Shown here: one piece after another, positions 1 through 10,398 of the stretch
Layout: the number at the start of each line of letters is the position of its first letter
How positions within the stretch are numbered: the first letter of the stretch is position 1
Source of the DNA: Ophiobolus disseminans
Taxonomy: Eukaryota > Ascomycota > Dothideomycetes > Pleosporales > Phaeosphaeriaceae
Direction of reading: 5' to 3'
DNA: 64,000 nucleotides
Assembly: GCA_010093685.1 (NCBI GenBank)
Contig: MU006216.1
Location: 1,873,065 to 1,937,064, forward strand
The notes under the pieces: generated by a model
The model's database searches: none
What the model saw: the letters and a program-made list of their open reading frames with translations, nothing else
Told to the model about the DNA's origin: nothing
Made by a program: the position numbers and the translations under genes

Positions 1-2390
1 TAGCTTAAAGGTTGTAAGGGCATATCTAGTCTATTTAACCTTAAAGAACAGCCTATTCCTGTAGGTCACTTTAGCTATAATCTGTTCCACTTCTGATTCT
101 AGTTCTCTATTAACTAGGACAGGTGCTAGTTAAGTGTCGTTATTAGGCTAGCTAGGGAAGGGATCTAAGGAAGCTAGTCTTAGGCGATCTATATAGAAGA
201 CATTGTAGATGCCTAGTAGTGTGTTAAGCCTAACTAAGTGTAGGCTAATAACCTTAATAACTGTGTAGTTAGTATTCTTCTAGTTAAGTTTCTTGTTTAG
301 TCTTCTATTTGACAGTTGCTTTCTATAGAAGAGCTAGACTTTGTTATTTACTTGCAGTGTAGGAGGCTTATGCCTATGCTTATTTACCTAACTCTCCTAC
401 TCTTACTATGCTTCAGCTATTGTAGTTTATACTATGTTAAAAGCATGCTTAAGCTTCTTAACAATTGCCTTTGCCTTATTATAATTAGGTCGCAGATGTG
501 CTTCTAGCTCTTCTTAGTTTAGTCCTTAAGAGATATCTAGTTAGATAGGGTTAACATTATAGCTATGTTAAAGGAAGAAGGGTAAGACCCTTGTTAACCT
601 TGCTTCGCGTCCTTTGATAGCAATTGAGGCTATTAGGAGAAGGTCTACCTAATTGCTCTATCCCTACCTAATAAAGGCACGGAGATAGGCTTTAATAATG
701 CTGTTTATCCTCTTAGTAGATCTATTAGTCTGTAGATGCTATGCTGTAGATAAGCGGCGTGTGATGTTTATTATCTTAGTTAGGATAGCCTAGAAATAAC
801 TAGTAAACTAGGTACTACGGTCGGAGACAATAGCATTAGGTAGCTAGTAGTAGGCAACTACATACTGCAGGAAGTTGTAAGCAACTATTTCTGCTCTAGT
901 GTCCTTTAAGGGAATAAGAATAACATCCTTGCTTAACTAATCTGTAATAACAAGAAGTGTTATACAGCTATTGCTTTCTAGCAGTCCTTTAATAAAGTCT
1001 ATTAAGATCTCTTTCTAGATGCGTTTAGGGAGTAGCAGTAGTTTTAGGAAGCCTTGCAACCTATCTCTCTAGGGCTTAATACGTCTACAGATGTTATAGT
1101 TGCGGACAAAGCGACGTATGTTATTAGACATGCTAGGCTAGAAGTAGTCTCTTGCTAGTATCTTGTATGTTCCTTCTCTTCCTAGGTGTCTAGTAGCTAG
1201 TGATGCATAGATCTTATAGATAAGCCTAGTGCGCAAAGGCTTAGAATTAGGCACCTATTTCCTGTTGCAGAAGTATAGGACTAAGTTGTTGTCTGCATAA
1301 CACTCTGATATTAATGCCTTAAGTCTAAGGTGTACTAGAAAGCGGCGCTCTCTATCTTTAACATATTAGAGTGCAGTAGAATACACTAAGTCTTCCTGTG
1401 TAGCTTGTTTCTAGAGCTCTTCTAGAGCAGCAGGCTCTATAGGTTCTACCTGAGTAGGAAAGGCTCTTAGTGGAAAAATCCGGCTTGAAAAGGTGATAAC
1501 AGTATTAGTTAAGTCTGCTATCTCTTCTTCTTTGGCAGTAGTAGGCTTAAGAAGCTGTTAATACCGGTGTTTAAGGCGTGCATCCTCTGCATTTGCAGGC
1601 AGGTCTTATTCCCTTCTAAAGAGAGCATCTACTCTTTTATTTAGCTTCCTAGGTCGATATTAAAGCGTGATGTTATAGCGTCCTAGTAGGATTAACTATC
1701 TAATCTGCCTTTTATTAAGCTTTCTTAGCTTAGTGAAGTACTCTAGGTTCTTGTGGTCTGTTAGGACAGTGAACTTAGTAACTGTCCTAAGTTTAGAGTT
1801 CTATTCCTCTAGGCAGCGTATAATAGCTAGCATCTCTTTGTTATAAATCTTATAGTTGCATTTATAAGAGTTGTTCTTGCGTAAGAAGTAGGCACAGGGC
1901 CTAAGGACTCTCTTCTCCTCATACTAGGAAAGTACTCCTCTAACTGCATAGCTAGATAAGTCTGTCTCTACTACTATTTCCCTGTCTAGATAGAAATAAG
2001 CTAGGATAGGCTCACTAATAAAGACAGCCTTAAGTTTGTCAAAGGCTTCTTGTTCTTCTTAGGTCTAGCGCTAGGTAATATCTCTAGTAAGTCTAGTAAG
2101 GGGTGCTGCAGTGTTAGCAAAATCCTAGATAAATCTATAGTAGAAGTTTGCAAATCCTAAGAAGCTGCGTACGCCTTTAACTAATGTAGGTGCTTTCTAG
2201 TTAGTAATAGCCTCAATCTTCTAAGGGTCTATAAGCAGTCCCTTCTCTGTGTTAATAATAAATCCTAGGTACTTAGTGGACTTGACTTTAAATTTACACT
2301 TCTTAATGTCTAGCTAGAGTCTAGCCTCTCTAAGGGCATCTAGAACCTTGTTAACATAGGCGCGGTGTTCCTAGAGGGAGCTATTAGTGT

Positions 2391-2844
2391 ATATTAGAAC
2401 ATCGTCTAGGTAGGCAGATACAAACTTATCTAAGAACTAACGTAAGACCTAGTTAATGTAGCGTTAAAAGGTGCTAGGAGAGCTAACTATACTAAATGAA
2501 GTGACTAGCCACTTATATAGCCTAAAGCGTGTGCGGAAAGCAGTAAGCTATTTATCCCCTTCTTAAATGCGTATCTTGTAGAAAGCCGCAATAACATCTA
2601 GCTTAGTATACTACTTAGCCTTGCAGATGTTGTTCAATGTCTTATAGATAAGAGGCAGAGGGTATCTGTTCTTCTTAGTAATTGCATTAAGGGCGTAGTA
2701 GTTAATGCATATGCGTAGGCCTCCTTCTAGTTTCTTTGCAAAGAGAACTAGGGCTGCAGCAGGAGAGCTGCTAACCCTAATAAATCCCTTGTCTAGTAGT
2801 GATGTAAGTTCTTTGCAGAGCACTAGTAACTTATCTCTAGACAT
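2391..2844 (-). pseudogene. gypsy reverse transcriptase fragment
   Basis: The minus-strand frame 2844-2611 reads as the N-terminal part of a Ty3/gypsy RT: KGFIRVSSSPAAALVLFAKK, then GGLRICINYYALNAITKKNRYPLPLI, which is written here in two parts and matches the family block of fixed Pro, Leu and Asn/Tyr residues. Past a stop, the catalytic box is still readable at about 2391-2426 as AYLDDVLIYT, so the YxDD pair survives. Family RTs normally run uninterrupted into RNase H. Here stops cut the frame within about 80 codons. The assignment to gypsy rather than copia rests on the LDD box and the ALN-x-IT-x-KNRYPLP block. Non-functional relic. Confidence 0.9.
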
Positions 2845-3740
2845 ATTGTAGAGAGGGCCCTATAGTATTTGCAGACTCTTCCTATCTTCTTTAATAAGCT
2901 TAATATAGTGGTCTACTCTAGAGCGGTGTAGAGGGAGCTTAGCAGCTTAGTTTAGATTAAAGACTAGCAGCTAGTGGCGGTAGCTTAGTGGTAGGAGGTC
3001 TTTGATCTGCTCTAAGCTTAATTGTGCTTTAGGAGCTAAAGCCTTCTAGATGTCTGCTATAGAGGCAGCAAATACACTAATAGACTTGTCTTTCTTAGAT
3101 GCTTAAATATATCTCTGCATAGCTACTGCAGAGATCTCCTAGACTATTAGTGTAGGAGGTAGTTCTCCTTTCTTGCTGCGGAGGCGGATACAGGTCCTTT
3201 CTAAGTAGATAAAGATTAACTTCTTTACTAGTGCAATAGTAACATTATGTCTATTAAACTAGGAGCGTCTAAGCAAGATATTAAAACTAAGGTGAGTGTT
3301 CTCTATTATATATCCCTATCCTGTGCGTGTGTATCCTTCAATATCGTATGTAAAGTGGCAAGCTTGCCTAATAGTTCTAGTTCCTTCTACTCCTTAGAGG
3401 GTCCTTAGAGTAGGTAAATTAATGCACTAGAGTTTAGCTTTCTAGGCAAAGTGGGCGCTCACTAGAGCATATGTTAAGCAACTAGAATCTAGCATTGTAG
3501 ATGCGTAGTGAGTGTGATTAATAAGCATATGTACAGTAATTGGTTTTGCTTTTATGTAGGGCTGAAATGAGCGCTAGTTTTGCTTTATTCTTAAAGCCTT
3601 CTTCTTGTGCTCCTGCTAGTGACTTTAAGCAGGAGCTACTCTTTTTCTAACTTAGTATCCTCCTCTTCTAGCTATAGCATCTCTGCAATCTTTGTAGTTG
3701 CAACAGTAGTAGGAGAAGGGCGACGTGCAGGGGCATACTA

Positions 3741-4301
3741 ACAGAAGCTAATAATATGTCTAGAAGCTCCACAGCGTATACACAAGCGGTTGTTCCTGCG
3801 TCTCTAAATCTTATTCTTGCTCACCCACTTAGCGCGTTAATTTCCTAGGGATTGAGCAGCATAAACAAGTGTAGGCTCCTAATCTATACTATCGTTTTGC
3901 TGCGCGTAGCGTTGAGCGTGAGGTTAGGGTCTCTATAGTGTCTTGATAGCGTCTAGCCTTAACTCTATAGTTTAAAGTAGGGAGGTGAAAGCGCTATACT
4001 CAATTAGAAGTAGAAAGACACTAATAAGTCTCTCCTGCATAGCGTGGCTAATAGCGTTTTCTAGGAGTGAAATCTTAATAGTGTTATTAAATAACAATGC
4101 TCTAGCATTTGCTAGCTTAGTCTTAAAGCGTAGCAGAAAGCGGGCAAAAGACTTATGTGCCTTCTGCTTGATTGAGTAGACATTAGAGAGAGCTTTTTTC
4201 TGCAGATTAGGGTCGCTGTAGGTGCTAGCTAGGTATTCTAGCAATTGCATACCTGAACCACTCTCTTCCTCCTCCTTAGCCCTAACAAAGGCTAAGCACA
4301 T
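3741..4301 (-). pseudogene. gypsy gag fragment with CCHC zinc knuckle
   Basis: A 109-codon minus-strand open stretch (4301-3972) resembles the Retrotrans_gag core (LEYLASTYSDPNLQKKAL, then an FLLRFKTKLANA segment). In the same frame, beyond stops, 3782-3741 encodes C-IR-C-GASR-H-IISF-C, an exact CX2CX4HX4C nucleic-acid binding knuckle. Frame agreement between the two supports one former gag gene. The matching segment reappears at about 23867-24160 in the deleted second copy. Confidence 0.85.
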
Positions 4302-4671
4302 ATTGCGGGCATTGCTGCGTAGTCTTGCAAAGATGTAGCGCAGCTAGTCTATATCTAACCTAATAATCCTGCTATCTGTCTTTATCTTGTTCTTTGCCTC
4401 AATCTCCTATCTAGCCTATTTAGAGCGGGTGCTATCAAACTCTAAGAGCTGTAGCAGCTTCTCCTTCCTCTTTTTAGGCTGCAGCGTGTTGATGCCTTAT
4501 AGGATATTCTAGAGTCCTTGCAGGGGTTTGCTAGTTAATAGCGTTGCCTTGCACTATCTGCTGCATAAAGGCGTAGAAGGTTTATTCTATAGTTAGAGGA
4601 GCATTTGTAGCATTGCTGCTGTTAGCTATTTGCTTAGGTTCTTCTATAGTATGTTCTATTGTGTCCGGTTA

Positions 4672-4945
4672 ATTCTAGTAATTCTAGTGATTCCAGTAAT
4701 GTCTAATAATTCCGTTGATGTCCAATAATTCTGTTGATGCCCAATAATTCCGTTAATGTCTAATGATTCCGTTGATGTCTAATAATTCCGTTAATATCTA
4801 ATAATTCTGTTAATGTCCAATGATTTTGTTATGTGCTCATGCAGGTATTTAACCGTAGAGGTCCCTGCAGTGGCGTCCTTGTATTCCGTTGTATTACTCT
4901 CGCAATTGTTTCGTTGTATTGCTCTCGCAATTCCGTTGTAGAGCA
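4672..4945. repeat. Minisatellites in the gypsy 5' leader
   Basis: Between about 4672 and 4830 a unit of about 19 bp (aataattccgttgatgtcc and variants) repeats roughly eight times. Immediately after, at 4878-4945, a ccgttgtattgctctcgcaa-type unit repeats two to three times. Both lie between the gag start and the LTR on the element's minus strand, so they form its untranslated leader. The second copy (24510-24720) has fewer units of each, so the arrays vary between copies. Confidence 0.75.
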
Positions 4946-4992
4946 CTAGGGGATGGCTACACTAGCTACTCAAGTAGTTAATCGAATTCAAA

Positions 4993-5261
4993 TGTAAGAG
5001 GCCAGGCAGAAGACTGCAGAAAGGCTAGGTAGAACAGTGATGAATTCGATAGAGTCTATCTAGAGCAAGAGAGCAGACTAACTTTATAGCAGACTGCTAG
5101 CTTCTGGAAGTTTCTACATACATTAGCATTTATCAGCTGTTAGAAGATTATGTCTTGTTCTAGTTAGTTCCCGGACATTCCAGGACATTCCATGACATTC
5201 TATGCTCTTCTATTGAACCGAAGTAACTCCACTAAGGATAGCAGAGGTCTAACCTCTTACA
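4993..5261 (-). repeat. gypsy LTR (5' LTR of the minus-strand element)
   Basis: The 269 bp LTR begins TGTAAGAGG and ends CCTCTTACA, so the termini are a perfect TG..CA inverted repeat of 9 bp. It aligns with the LTRs at 23121-23489 and 24770-25118 (shared agactgcagaaaggctaggt, ttctacatacatt and tctaacctcttaca blocks). It carries only one copy of the gctcttct minisatellite unit that is expanded in the other copies. The sequence right of it belongs to another transposon. Confidence 0.9.
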
Positions 5262-6167
5262 CTACTATAGCTATTAAGTATAAGAAGACGCTAATCTTAA
5301 CCTTAACAAGCTTTCTAGCACGTACAATAATTAAAAACCTGCTTAAGCTAGGCTAATCTAATGTTGTTATTACTCTATCCTGTTGCAGATAAAGCTACAA
5401 AGACGTTGTGCTTTCTAGCTTTAATCTCTACTACCTATAACGACTGTATTAACCTAGATGCAGCGGCATAGATAAGGCCTAGTGGCAGCGTTATCCTATC
5501 TGCGCAGATAGCTGCTAGAAGAGTTATCTACTCTCGAGAGCTATCTTAGAGGGTTGCAGTGACCTGTTTCTCCTCCTAAAGTTAGCAACTAAACACCTGT
5601 TTTGAGCCTCCTAAAACGCCTATTATAAAGCCCTTTTTGTCTATATTGTACATGTGCTCAGGTTGTATATTATACTGCTTTATCTTAGCATGTAGTAGGT
5701 TAAAATAGAGCCTATACTTAGCCTCAGAGTTAGCTTTGTTGCGGAGAGAGTCTATCCTAGAGGTCTATTTTAAGACAAGATAATCAGCGTGTTGCGTTAA
5801 AAAGCGTATTACCTACGACTTGCTTACTAGCTCTGTAGCTATACAGGACGCAGAATTTTCTATTATAACTCTTGTAGGAGGCAGAGCTCTCTTTGTAAGG
5901 TCGTTAATGTATTATACAAGCTTCTCCTCTTGTTGTAAGTTAAGTGTCTATTAGGAGGCTTCTTGCACGTGCTAGGGCTTCTAATAACCTTAGTGTCTCT
6001 AGGTCAGCGTTAAGTTGCTGATGTTGAACTTTCTAGCAACTGCCTGGTACAAAAAGTGTTCTCCTAGTTGCAGCGATTCGATTTCTGCAATTGCATTATT
6101 AATTAGAGCTATAGTGGTTGAGTTATAAGGCGTTGCGCAAAGTAGCTTGTCTGTTGTTTTGGTGGGG
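5262..6167 (-). mobile_element. Decayed pogo/Fot1-like DNA transposon (Tc1/mariner superfamily) transposase
   Basis: Minus-strand conceptual reading gives the order typical of fungal pogo/Fot1 DDE transposases: a helix-turn-helix region near 6000-5940, then HMYNIDKKGFIIGVL at about 5655-5615 (family consensus NFDETGF, with the first catalytic Asp kept), then LPLGLIYAAA at about 5485-5455 (consensus LPPALIYQG). Many TAG/TAA stops interrupt it. The reading breaks off at the gypsy LTR (5261), so the gypsy element probably inserted into this transposon. The C-terminal half would lie before the window start. Identification rests on motifs only. Confidence 0.75.
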
Positions 6168-6201
6168 TTGGGGCGACTAGCGACTTGGGGCGACTAGCGC
6201 A
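6168..6201. repeat. 17 bp tandem duplication at the transposon edge
   Basis: The unit ttggggcgactagcgac (6168-6184) is followed directly by ttggggcgactagcgca (6185-6201). It sits exactly where AT-rich decayed DNA gives way to GC-rich gene DNA, so it may be a terminal or subterminal repeat of the DNA transposon to its left. The opposite end is not in the window, so this cannot be tested here. Confidence 0.6.
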
Positions 6202-6320
6202 CATGCACGGTACCGGTAGCGGCATCGCGAAATCACGCGTCTGACGCATTACTAAGCACACAGCTCCTTGCTGCAAACTTGCCACGACCAGCTCACCAAA
6301 TCTCCACGAAGGGTATCAAA

Positions 6321-9300
6321 ATGGGCGCTGTCGAGGACGCTGTTGATGCCGCAGCTAGTTTTATCGGGCCGTTCGTAGACAAAGACCGGACGTCAAGAGC
6401 GACACACGCAGACCACTCCGACCCAAATGAACTTGTGCGCCAAGCGCTGTCACATCTGCAGGCCATCAACACCGCAGATCTTGCTGCAGACCCTGACGCC
6501 CCATACGACGCCTCTCTCGCCGGTGTGGTGTATGGCCTGCTGGATGTAACAACGTCTTTGGGCATCTTGCCTCATCTGTCGCCCGGTGTGCCCTTCAGCC
6601 AACGTCCACGATCTGTTTTGACAGTCATCTTCTCAGTTCGTCCAAGACGAAGTCAAGAACAGCTTTCAGAAACTGTTTTGAATCTTTCACCCATTTTGGG
6701 ACAGAAGAGTTCTGGCCTTCAGCCGCTCCTCAATCAGCGCATTCTCCCAGACATCATCTCTGCCCTCGCAGAGCTAGCGCTTTCCCCATCAAATCTCAAA
6801 ACGCAGGACGCATTCGTCCCTGTATACCAGAAAGCCATTGAAGAGATACCAACATCGCGTCTTCTTCCAATCCTTACGACCTTTCTCCAGCAACCTCTGC
6901 CAGCATGGCTGAAACCAGTCATGTCCAAAGAGCTGGCGATGATACCCCTTCGCGAGCGCGGAATTCGTCACCTGATTGAGTTTTTGGCGCTTGCATATCT
7001 CACCCAGAACTCTCGAGTACCTCAGGAAGCCGATGGCCCACAGTCACAGATCCCTATTCCAATAGAGGCTGTAACACAAGCTTCTAAGCTGCTCGCTCTA
7101 CCACCAGAAGGTATGCACCAGGAGGATTGGCTGCGAAAGATTGCTCCTCAGCTGTGGGAACTGCTAGACGGTACTAAAGGGCCGGAGTTGAGTTGGGCGG
7201 CTGGCCAGATCATTGCAAGAGGCATTTTGAGTAAACGAGCAACTGGCGCTCCAGGAACGATCGGATGGGAACTGTTCGCTGGACCTTTGCAGCAGACTTT
7301 GGACCCTAGGCTCCGACCGGCTGAAAACAATCATGGTCAGGTACTTGTTCAAGAACAAGATCTGAGCACTACTCTGGGCAGACTGTCCGCGATCGTTTCG
7401 TCCTACTCCCATGCTGGTATACTGAGACGTCTTATCGGTCCGGTATTGCTTCCTCTTTGGGCCCTACTGAACTATACTCAGTCTAGACCCGCCGTGAACA
7501 AGAAGTGGGCTTTGTTGTCGAAGAGCATCATGTCTAGATACATGTCTTTAGCTTGCGACCCAAAGCAAGTTGACAACATAGCTCAAAATCTCTTTTGGGA
7601 TGGTAATGGGTCCTGGGCCTTTGGGCCTGGCTCGCAAGGTGGCATAGAGATTCGTCAGCGACACGCGGATCATGGTCCTACTGAAGACATGGACAATATC
7701 CTAACACGAATTGGAAGTCTTGATTCAAGAGTCAACGTTCTAGTATCTCTACTTGCAGACGCCAGAATACCCGACGACGTTGCTGGAGCGATCTTTCTAC
7801 AAGCTACACAGCGATGGTTATCTCCAGTGCAAGGCTCGAAAACATCTTTGACTGACGAGGTCGAAACGAACCCTCTCGCCACTTTGATCGACGCCAAGCT
7901 GACTGAAGCCATGGTCAACAAGTTCAAGGATCAGTTCGCGCGGAGTTCACAGCACATAATGGAGTTGATGAGGCAGCTACTCTCGAACTTTGTCAGCGAG
8001 CACAAAGTGAAGGTAGAGAAGAACAAGTCAAGTCGCATCAGCCTACGCAATATAGTCCAGACAGAGCGACAAGGAGAAGATGTGGAACGTGATTCCGCAG
8101 AAGAAGATCTCGTTTCCTTTGCAACTAGCATTCTCAGCACATTGGTCTCCTCCCCCGACTTCAAACAAACACCCGAGACACGAACGACTCTAGCATCGAC
8201 TATCGCACCCCTTGTATACCTATCACAAGCACACTCCTCTCATCATATACCACCATTAATCACAAACTCGGCAAACGCGCTCCTCCAGCTCCTCCAGCCA
8301 CCCACCGCGTCTACACAAATTGCCTCCACCAATCCACTTGCCGACCATCGTACCACTCTGAAAGTTATCCTGAAAGACCTGACCTCTCCGGAGCCTCCCA
8401 ACCGCACGTGGGCCCTGAATACCCTCCACAAGCTCCTCCGGAATCCCGCCGCCTTCCCAGTCATCGACGTACCCTCCACAGCACACCTCCTCCTTTCCGC
8501 TTCCCTCGTAGACCCCGAATCCTACGTACACATCGCCGCCATACCCGTGCTCGTCGACCTCGCAATCCGCGCCCCACACCCCACGGTCAAGATCCTTGTC
8601 GAAGCTTTCATCGACATCGACGAGCAATCGCTCAAGCTAAGCCGTGGGCGCCAGACAGACAAGAAGGAACAAGAATTACAAAATGCGTTAGATTTCCGCC
8701 TACGTATTGGAGAAGTATTGAATAATATCTTGCTCGCAGATCAATTTTGGAACGAGACGACGCCCTCACATTACAAGCTAGTCAAGACGATAACATCCGC
8801 ATGTCTTACCCTCGCTTCGCGCCGTGCTCAGCGCACGAATACACTGTCTACGCGCACGAAGATCGCGCAAGCGGAGCAGCAACGTCAAGAAGAAGGCGAA
8901 GCGGCATGGGGCGGCCCGATACCAAATCTTCTCGATCCGAACGGTGAGGACGAGAAGGATCAAGCTGAGCGCGATGAGCTGCTGGGTATTGTGAAAGGGT
9001 GGGAAGATACGGGCATCGAAGAGGATGTGCGGATCCGCGCTTCTGCGCTGAGTGTGTTGGGTACGGTACTTGAGCATAGACTGGGGCTGATGAAGCAGGT
9101 TAGCGTTGATGCGGCGATGCAGATGGTGCTTTTAGTGTTGGCGATGGAGACGGGTGAAGTGAAGGGCATATTGAGGCGCGCTGCTGTGCTTGTCATCATG
9201 GGATTAATGCGTGGGCTAGATGGTGCGCTGGAACGTGGAGAGGAGGCTCGTGTTGGGTTGAGTATGGCGCAGCAGGGGGAAGTTGAAAGGGTGGTTAGGT

Positions 9301-9524
9301 GGGTTGGGAACGAGGATGGAGATGCGTTGGTCAAAGATCATGCAGCGAGTGTGCTGGAGGGGCTGGAGACGCTAAGAATGAAGAAGATGTATCGGGTTAG
9401 GGATAAGGGATTGAGGCTGGGGAATGATCTGGGATTGGAGGGAGGATTGAGAGGCGTGGATGTACGGCTTGATCTAGAGGAGAGGAAGGGCGGAAGAAAG
9501 ATGGTTGTGGAGGAAGTCGAGTAA
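6321..9524 (+). CDS. RTP1: RNA polymerase II nuclear import/assembly factor Rtp1-like protein
   Basis: A single uninterrupted exon of 1067 residues, an all-helical HEAT/ARM-like protein. The C-terminal quarter (from about residue 870, EDVRIRASALSVLGTVLEH, through LRRAAVLVIMGLMRGL) resembles the paired RTP1_C1/RTP1_C2 domains of yeast Rtp1 and metazoan TANGO6, which help RNA polymerase II assembly and nuclear import. The ATG at 6321 is chosen because the frame upstream opens only with TTG, and MGAVEDAVDAAASFIG is a plausible N-terminus. The last 60 residues are Gly/Arg/Glu-rich and low complexity. Only about 120 bp separate the start from the decayed transposon edge, so its promoter must be very short or lie within transposon DNA. 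Codon use is normal for the GC-rich genes. Confidence 0.85.
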   Translation: MGAVEDAVDAAASFIGPFVDKDRTSRATHADHSDPNELVRQALSHLQAINTADLAADPDAPYDASLAGVVYGLLDVTTSLGILPHLSPGVPFSQRPRSVLTVIFSVRPRRSQEQLSETVLNLSPILGQKSSGLQPLLNQRILPDIISALAELALSPSNLKTQDAFVPVYQKAIEEIPTSRLLPILTTFLQQPLPAWLKPVMSKELAMIPLRERGIRHLIEFLALAYLTQNSRVPQEADGPQSQIPIPIEAVTQASKLLALPPEGMHQEDWLRKIAPQLWELLDGTKGPELSWAAGQIIARGILSKRATGAPGTIGWELFAGPLQQTLDPRLRPAENNHGQVLVQEQDLSTTLGRLSAIVSSYSHAGILRRLIGPVLLPLWALLNYTQSRPAVNKKWALLSKSIMSRYMSLACDPKQVDNIAQNLFWDGNGSWAFGPGSQGGIEIRQRHADHGPTEDMDNILTRIGSLDSRVNVLVSLLADARIPDDVAGAIFLQATQRWLSPVQGSKTSLTDEVETNPLATLIDAKLTEAMVNKFKDQFARSSQHIMELMRQLLSNFVSEHKVKVEKNKSSRISLRNIVQTERQGEDVERDSAEEDLVSFATSILSTLVSSPDFKQTPETRTTLASTIAPLVYLSQAHSSHHIPPLITNSANALLQLLQPPTASTQIASTNPLADHRTTLKVILKDLTSPEPPNRTWALNTLHKLLRNPAAFPVIDVPSTAHLLLSASLVDPESYVHIAAIPVLVDLAIRAPHPTVKILVEAFIDIDEQSLKLSRGRQTDKKEQELQNALDFRLRIGEVLNNILLADQFWNETTPSHYKLVKTITSACLTLASRRAQRTNTLSTRTKIAQAEQQRQEEGEAAWGGPIPNLLDPNGEDEKDQAERDELLGIVKGWEDTGIEEDVRIRASALSVLGTVLEHRLGLMKQVSVDAAMQMVLLVLAMETGEVKGILRRAAVLVIMGLMRGLDGALERGEEARVGLSMAQQGEVERVVRWVGNEDGDALVKDHAASVLEGLETLRMKKMYRVRDKGLRLGNDLGLEGGLRGVDVRLDLEERKGGRKMVVEEVE

Positions 9525-9760
9525 TTTGTGCGCTCCTTGTGTGGGCTATGGTATTCTCGCATCTTCAGACTGATTTTGCGCCCAAAGTCTCCGTGGTATT
9601 TGTTCAATTGTTGCGACGAACATGTGGCGGTTGTCCTGTCGCTTTGTCTCAATCCGCCGGTCGACTCATCGATGCGCGCTGTCCATGCGCGACTCTTTTC
9701 TCCGCAGATCCTCGTGGCCTCTGGTGTCCATGTGGCTCATTCCAACCAGGTCTACGCGCT
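9525..9760. other. Convergent 3' intergenic region, no gene seen
   Basis: This 236 bp gap lies between the stop of RTP1 and the stop of the SmF gene, which converge. The open frames here are short and out of any recognisable family. Confidence 0.6.
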
Positions 9761-10163
9761 TCAGCCGCTCATCTCCGTATCCTTTGTCGCCTTCGGTTGC
9801 ACTTCTTCCGCCTTCCCGATCCACAAGACGTTGTTGCACCTTATTAGGACCTGGCCAAGTGTGCCTGAGCTAACGCCGCCGACGAATTCTTCCGTGTTGG
9901 AGAGCTGTATGTTCATGTAGAGGTCGACTGACACGAGTCTGCCCTTGTACTCGGTCTCGCCCCACTTCAGGCGCACGACGATGTCTTTGTCGACTCTGTA
10001 ATCTTTGTGTTAGTGTTTGCCTGGAGGACTTAAGGTCACGAGTGGTAATAAACGCGCGACGTACAAGCTCTGGAGCAGCGGTCTGGGGTTGAAGGGTGCG
10101 ACTGCCTGAAGTAAGTTAGCGGTACGCGCGCAGATGAACACTTGGGGAAGAGCTTACAGCCAT
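9761..10163 (-). CDS. SMX3: Small nuclear ribonucleoprotein F (SmF), spliceosome core
   Basis: Spliced minus-strand gene, exons 10163-10158, 10105-10065 and 9995-9761, coding 93 residues. It is a core Sm-ring subunit of the spliceosomal snRNPs. The Sm1 motif (VVRLKWGETEYKGRLVSVD, then YMNIQLSNTEEF) and Sm2 motif (LGQVLIRCNNVLWI) are canonical for SmF. The N-terminus MAAVAPFNPRPLLQSL also matches. The first coding exon is only six bases (ATG GCT), followed by a GTAAGC donor. Introns are 52 and 69 bp with TAAC branch-like sequences. The tail after the Sm fold (about 18 residues, KAEEVQPKATKDTEMSG) is polar. It shares a 235 bp upstream region with the divergent CXXC gene. All exon phases add up. 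Confidence 0.93.
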
Positions 10164-10398
10164 GTTTGCGACTCTGTACGGCGAAGTTGTTGAGTTTTCC
10201 GACTGTAAAAGGCAGCGGTATGGGTAGTCGCGAGGTTGCCGTGCCTGTAGCTGGAGAAAGTCGTCGGCGAAAAGTTCCCCAAAGCTCCGGCGGCTCTGAG
10301 CACGCCCTAGCTCCCTCACCGCGGGGGTGGGGCGGCATAGCCAAAGCAGCAGCTCCAACTTCAACTATCACAGACAATCACCTGATATTACTTTCATC
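10164..10398. promoter_or_regulatory. Shared upstream region of SmF and CXXC gene
   Basis: The two genes are transcribed divergently and only 235 bp lie between their start codons, so both promoters must be here. It includes a C/T-rich to G-rich stretch (10290-10335) but no clear TATA box. Confidence 0.55.

Larger units (their letters stand above)
1..4992 (-). mobile_element. Decayed Ty3/gypsy retrotransposon, internal region (truncated by window start)
   Basis: Read on the minus strand, this stretch carries a gag region with a CCHC zinc knuckle (3741-4301), reverse transcriptase (about 2390-2850) and, further on, an integrase HHCC-type segment near 1080-1115 (RFVRN-x-IC-RR). The order gag, RT, integrase defines Ty3/gypsy. 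Stops, mostly TAG and TAA, interrupt every frame, and TA dinucleotides are greatly enriched (tag/cta everywhere), the usual mark of RIP-type C-to-T decay. The 5' LTR lies at 4993-5261. The 3' LTR is outside the window. A second, internally deleted copy lies at 23121-25118. The element is certainly non-functional. Confidence 0.9.

Noticed and set aside
4672..4945. CRISPR-like array
   Set aside because: Regular short repeats, but without unique spacers and inside a retrotransposon leader in a fungal genome. It is a minisatellite.
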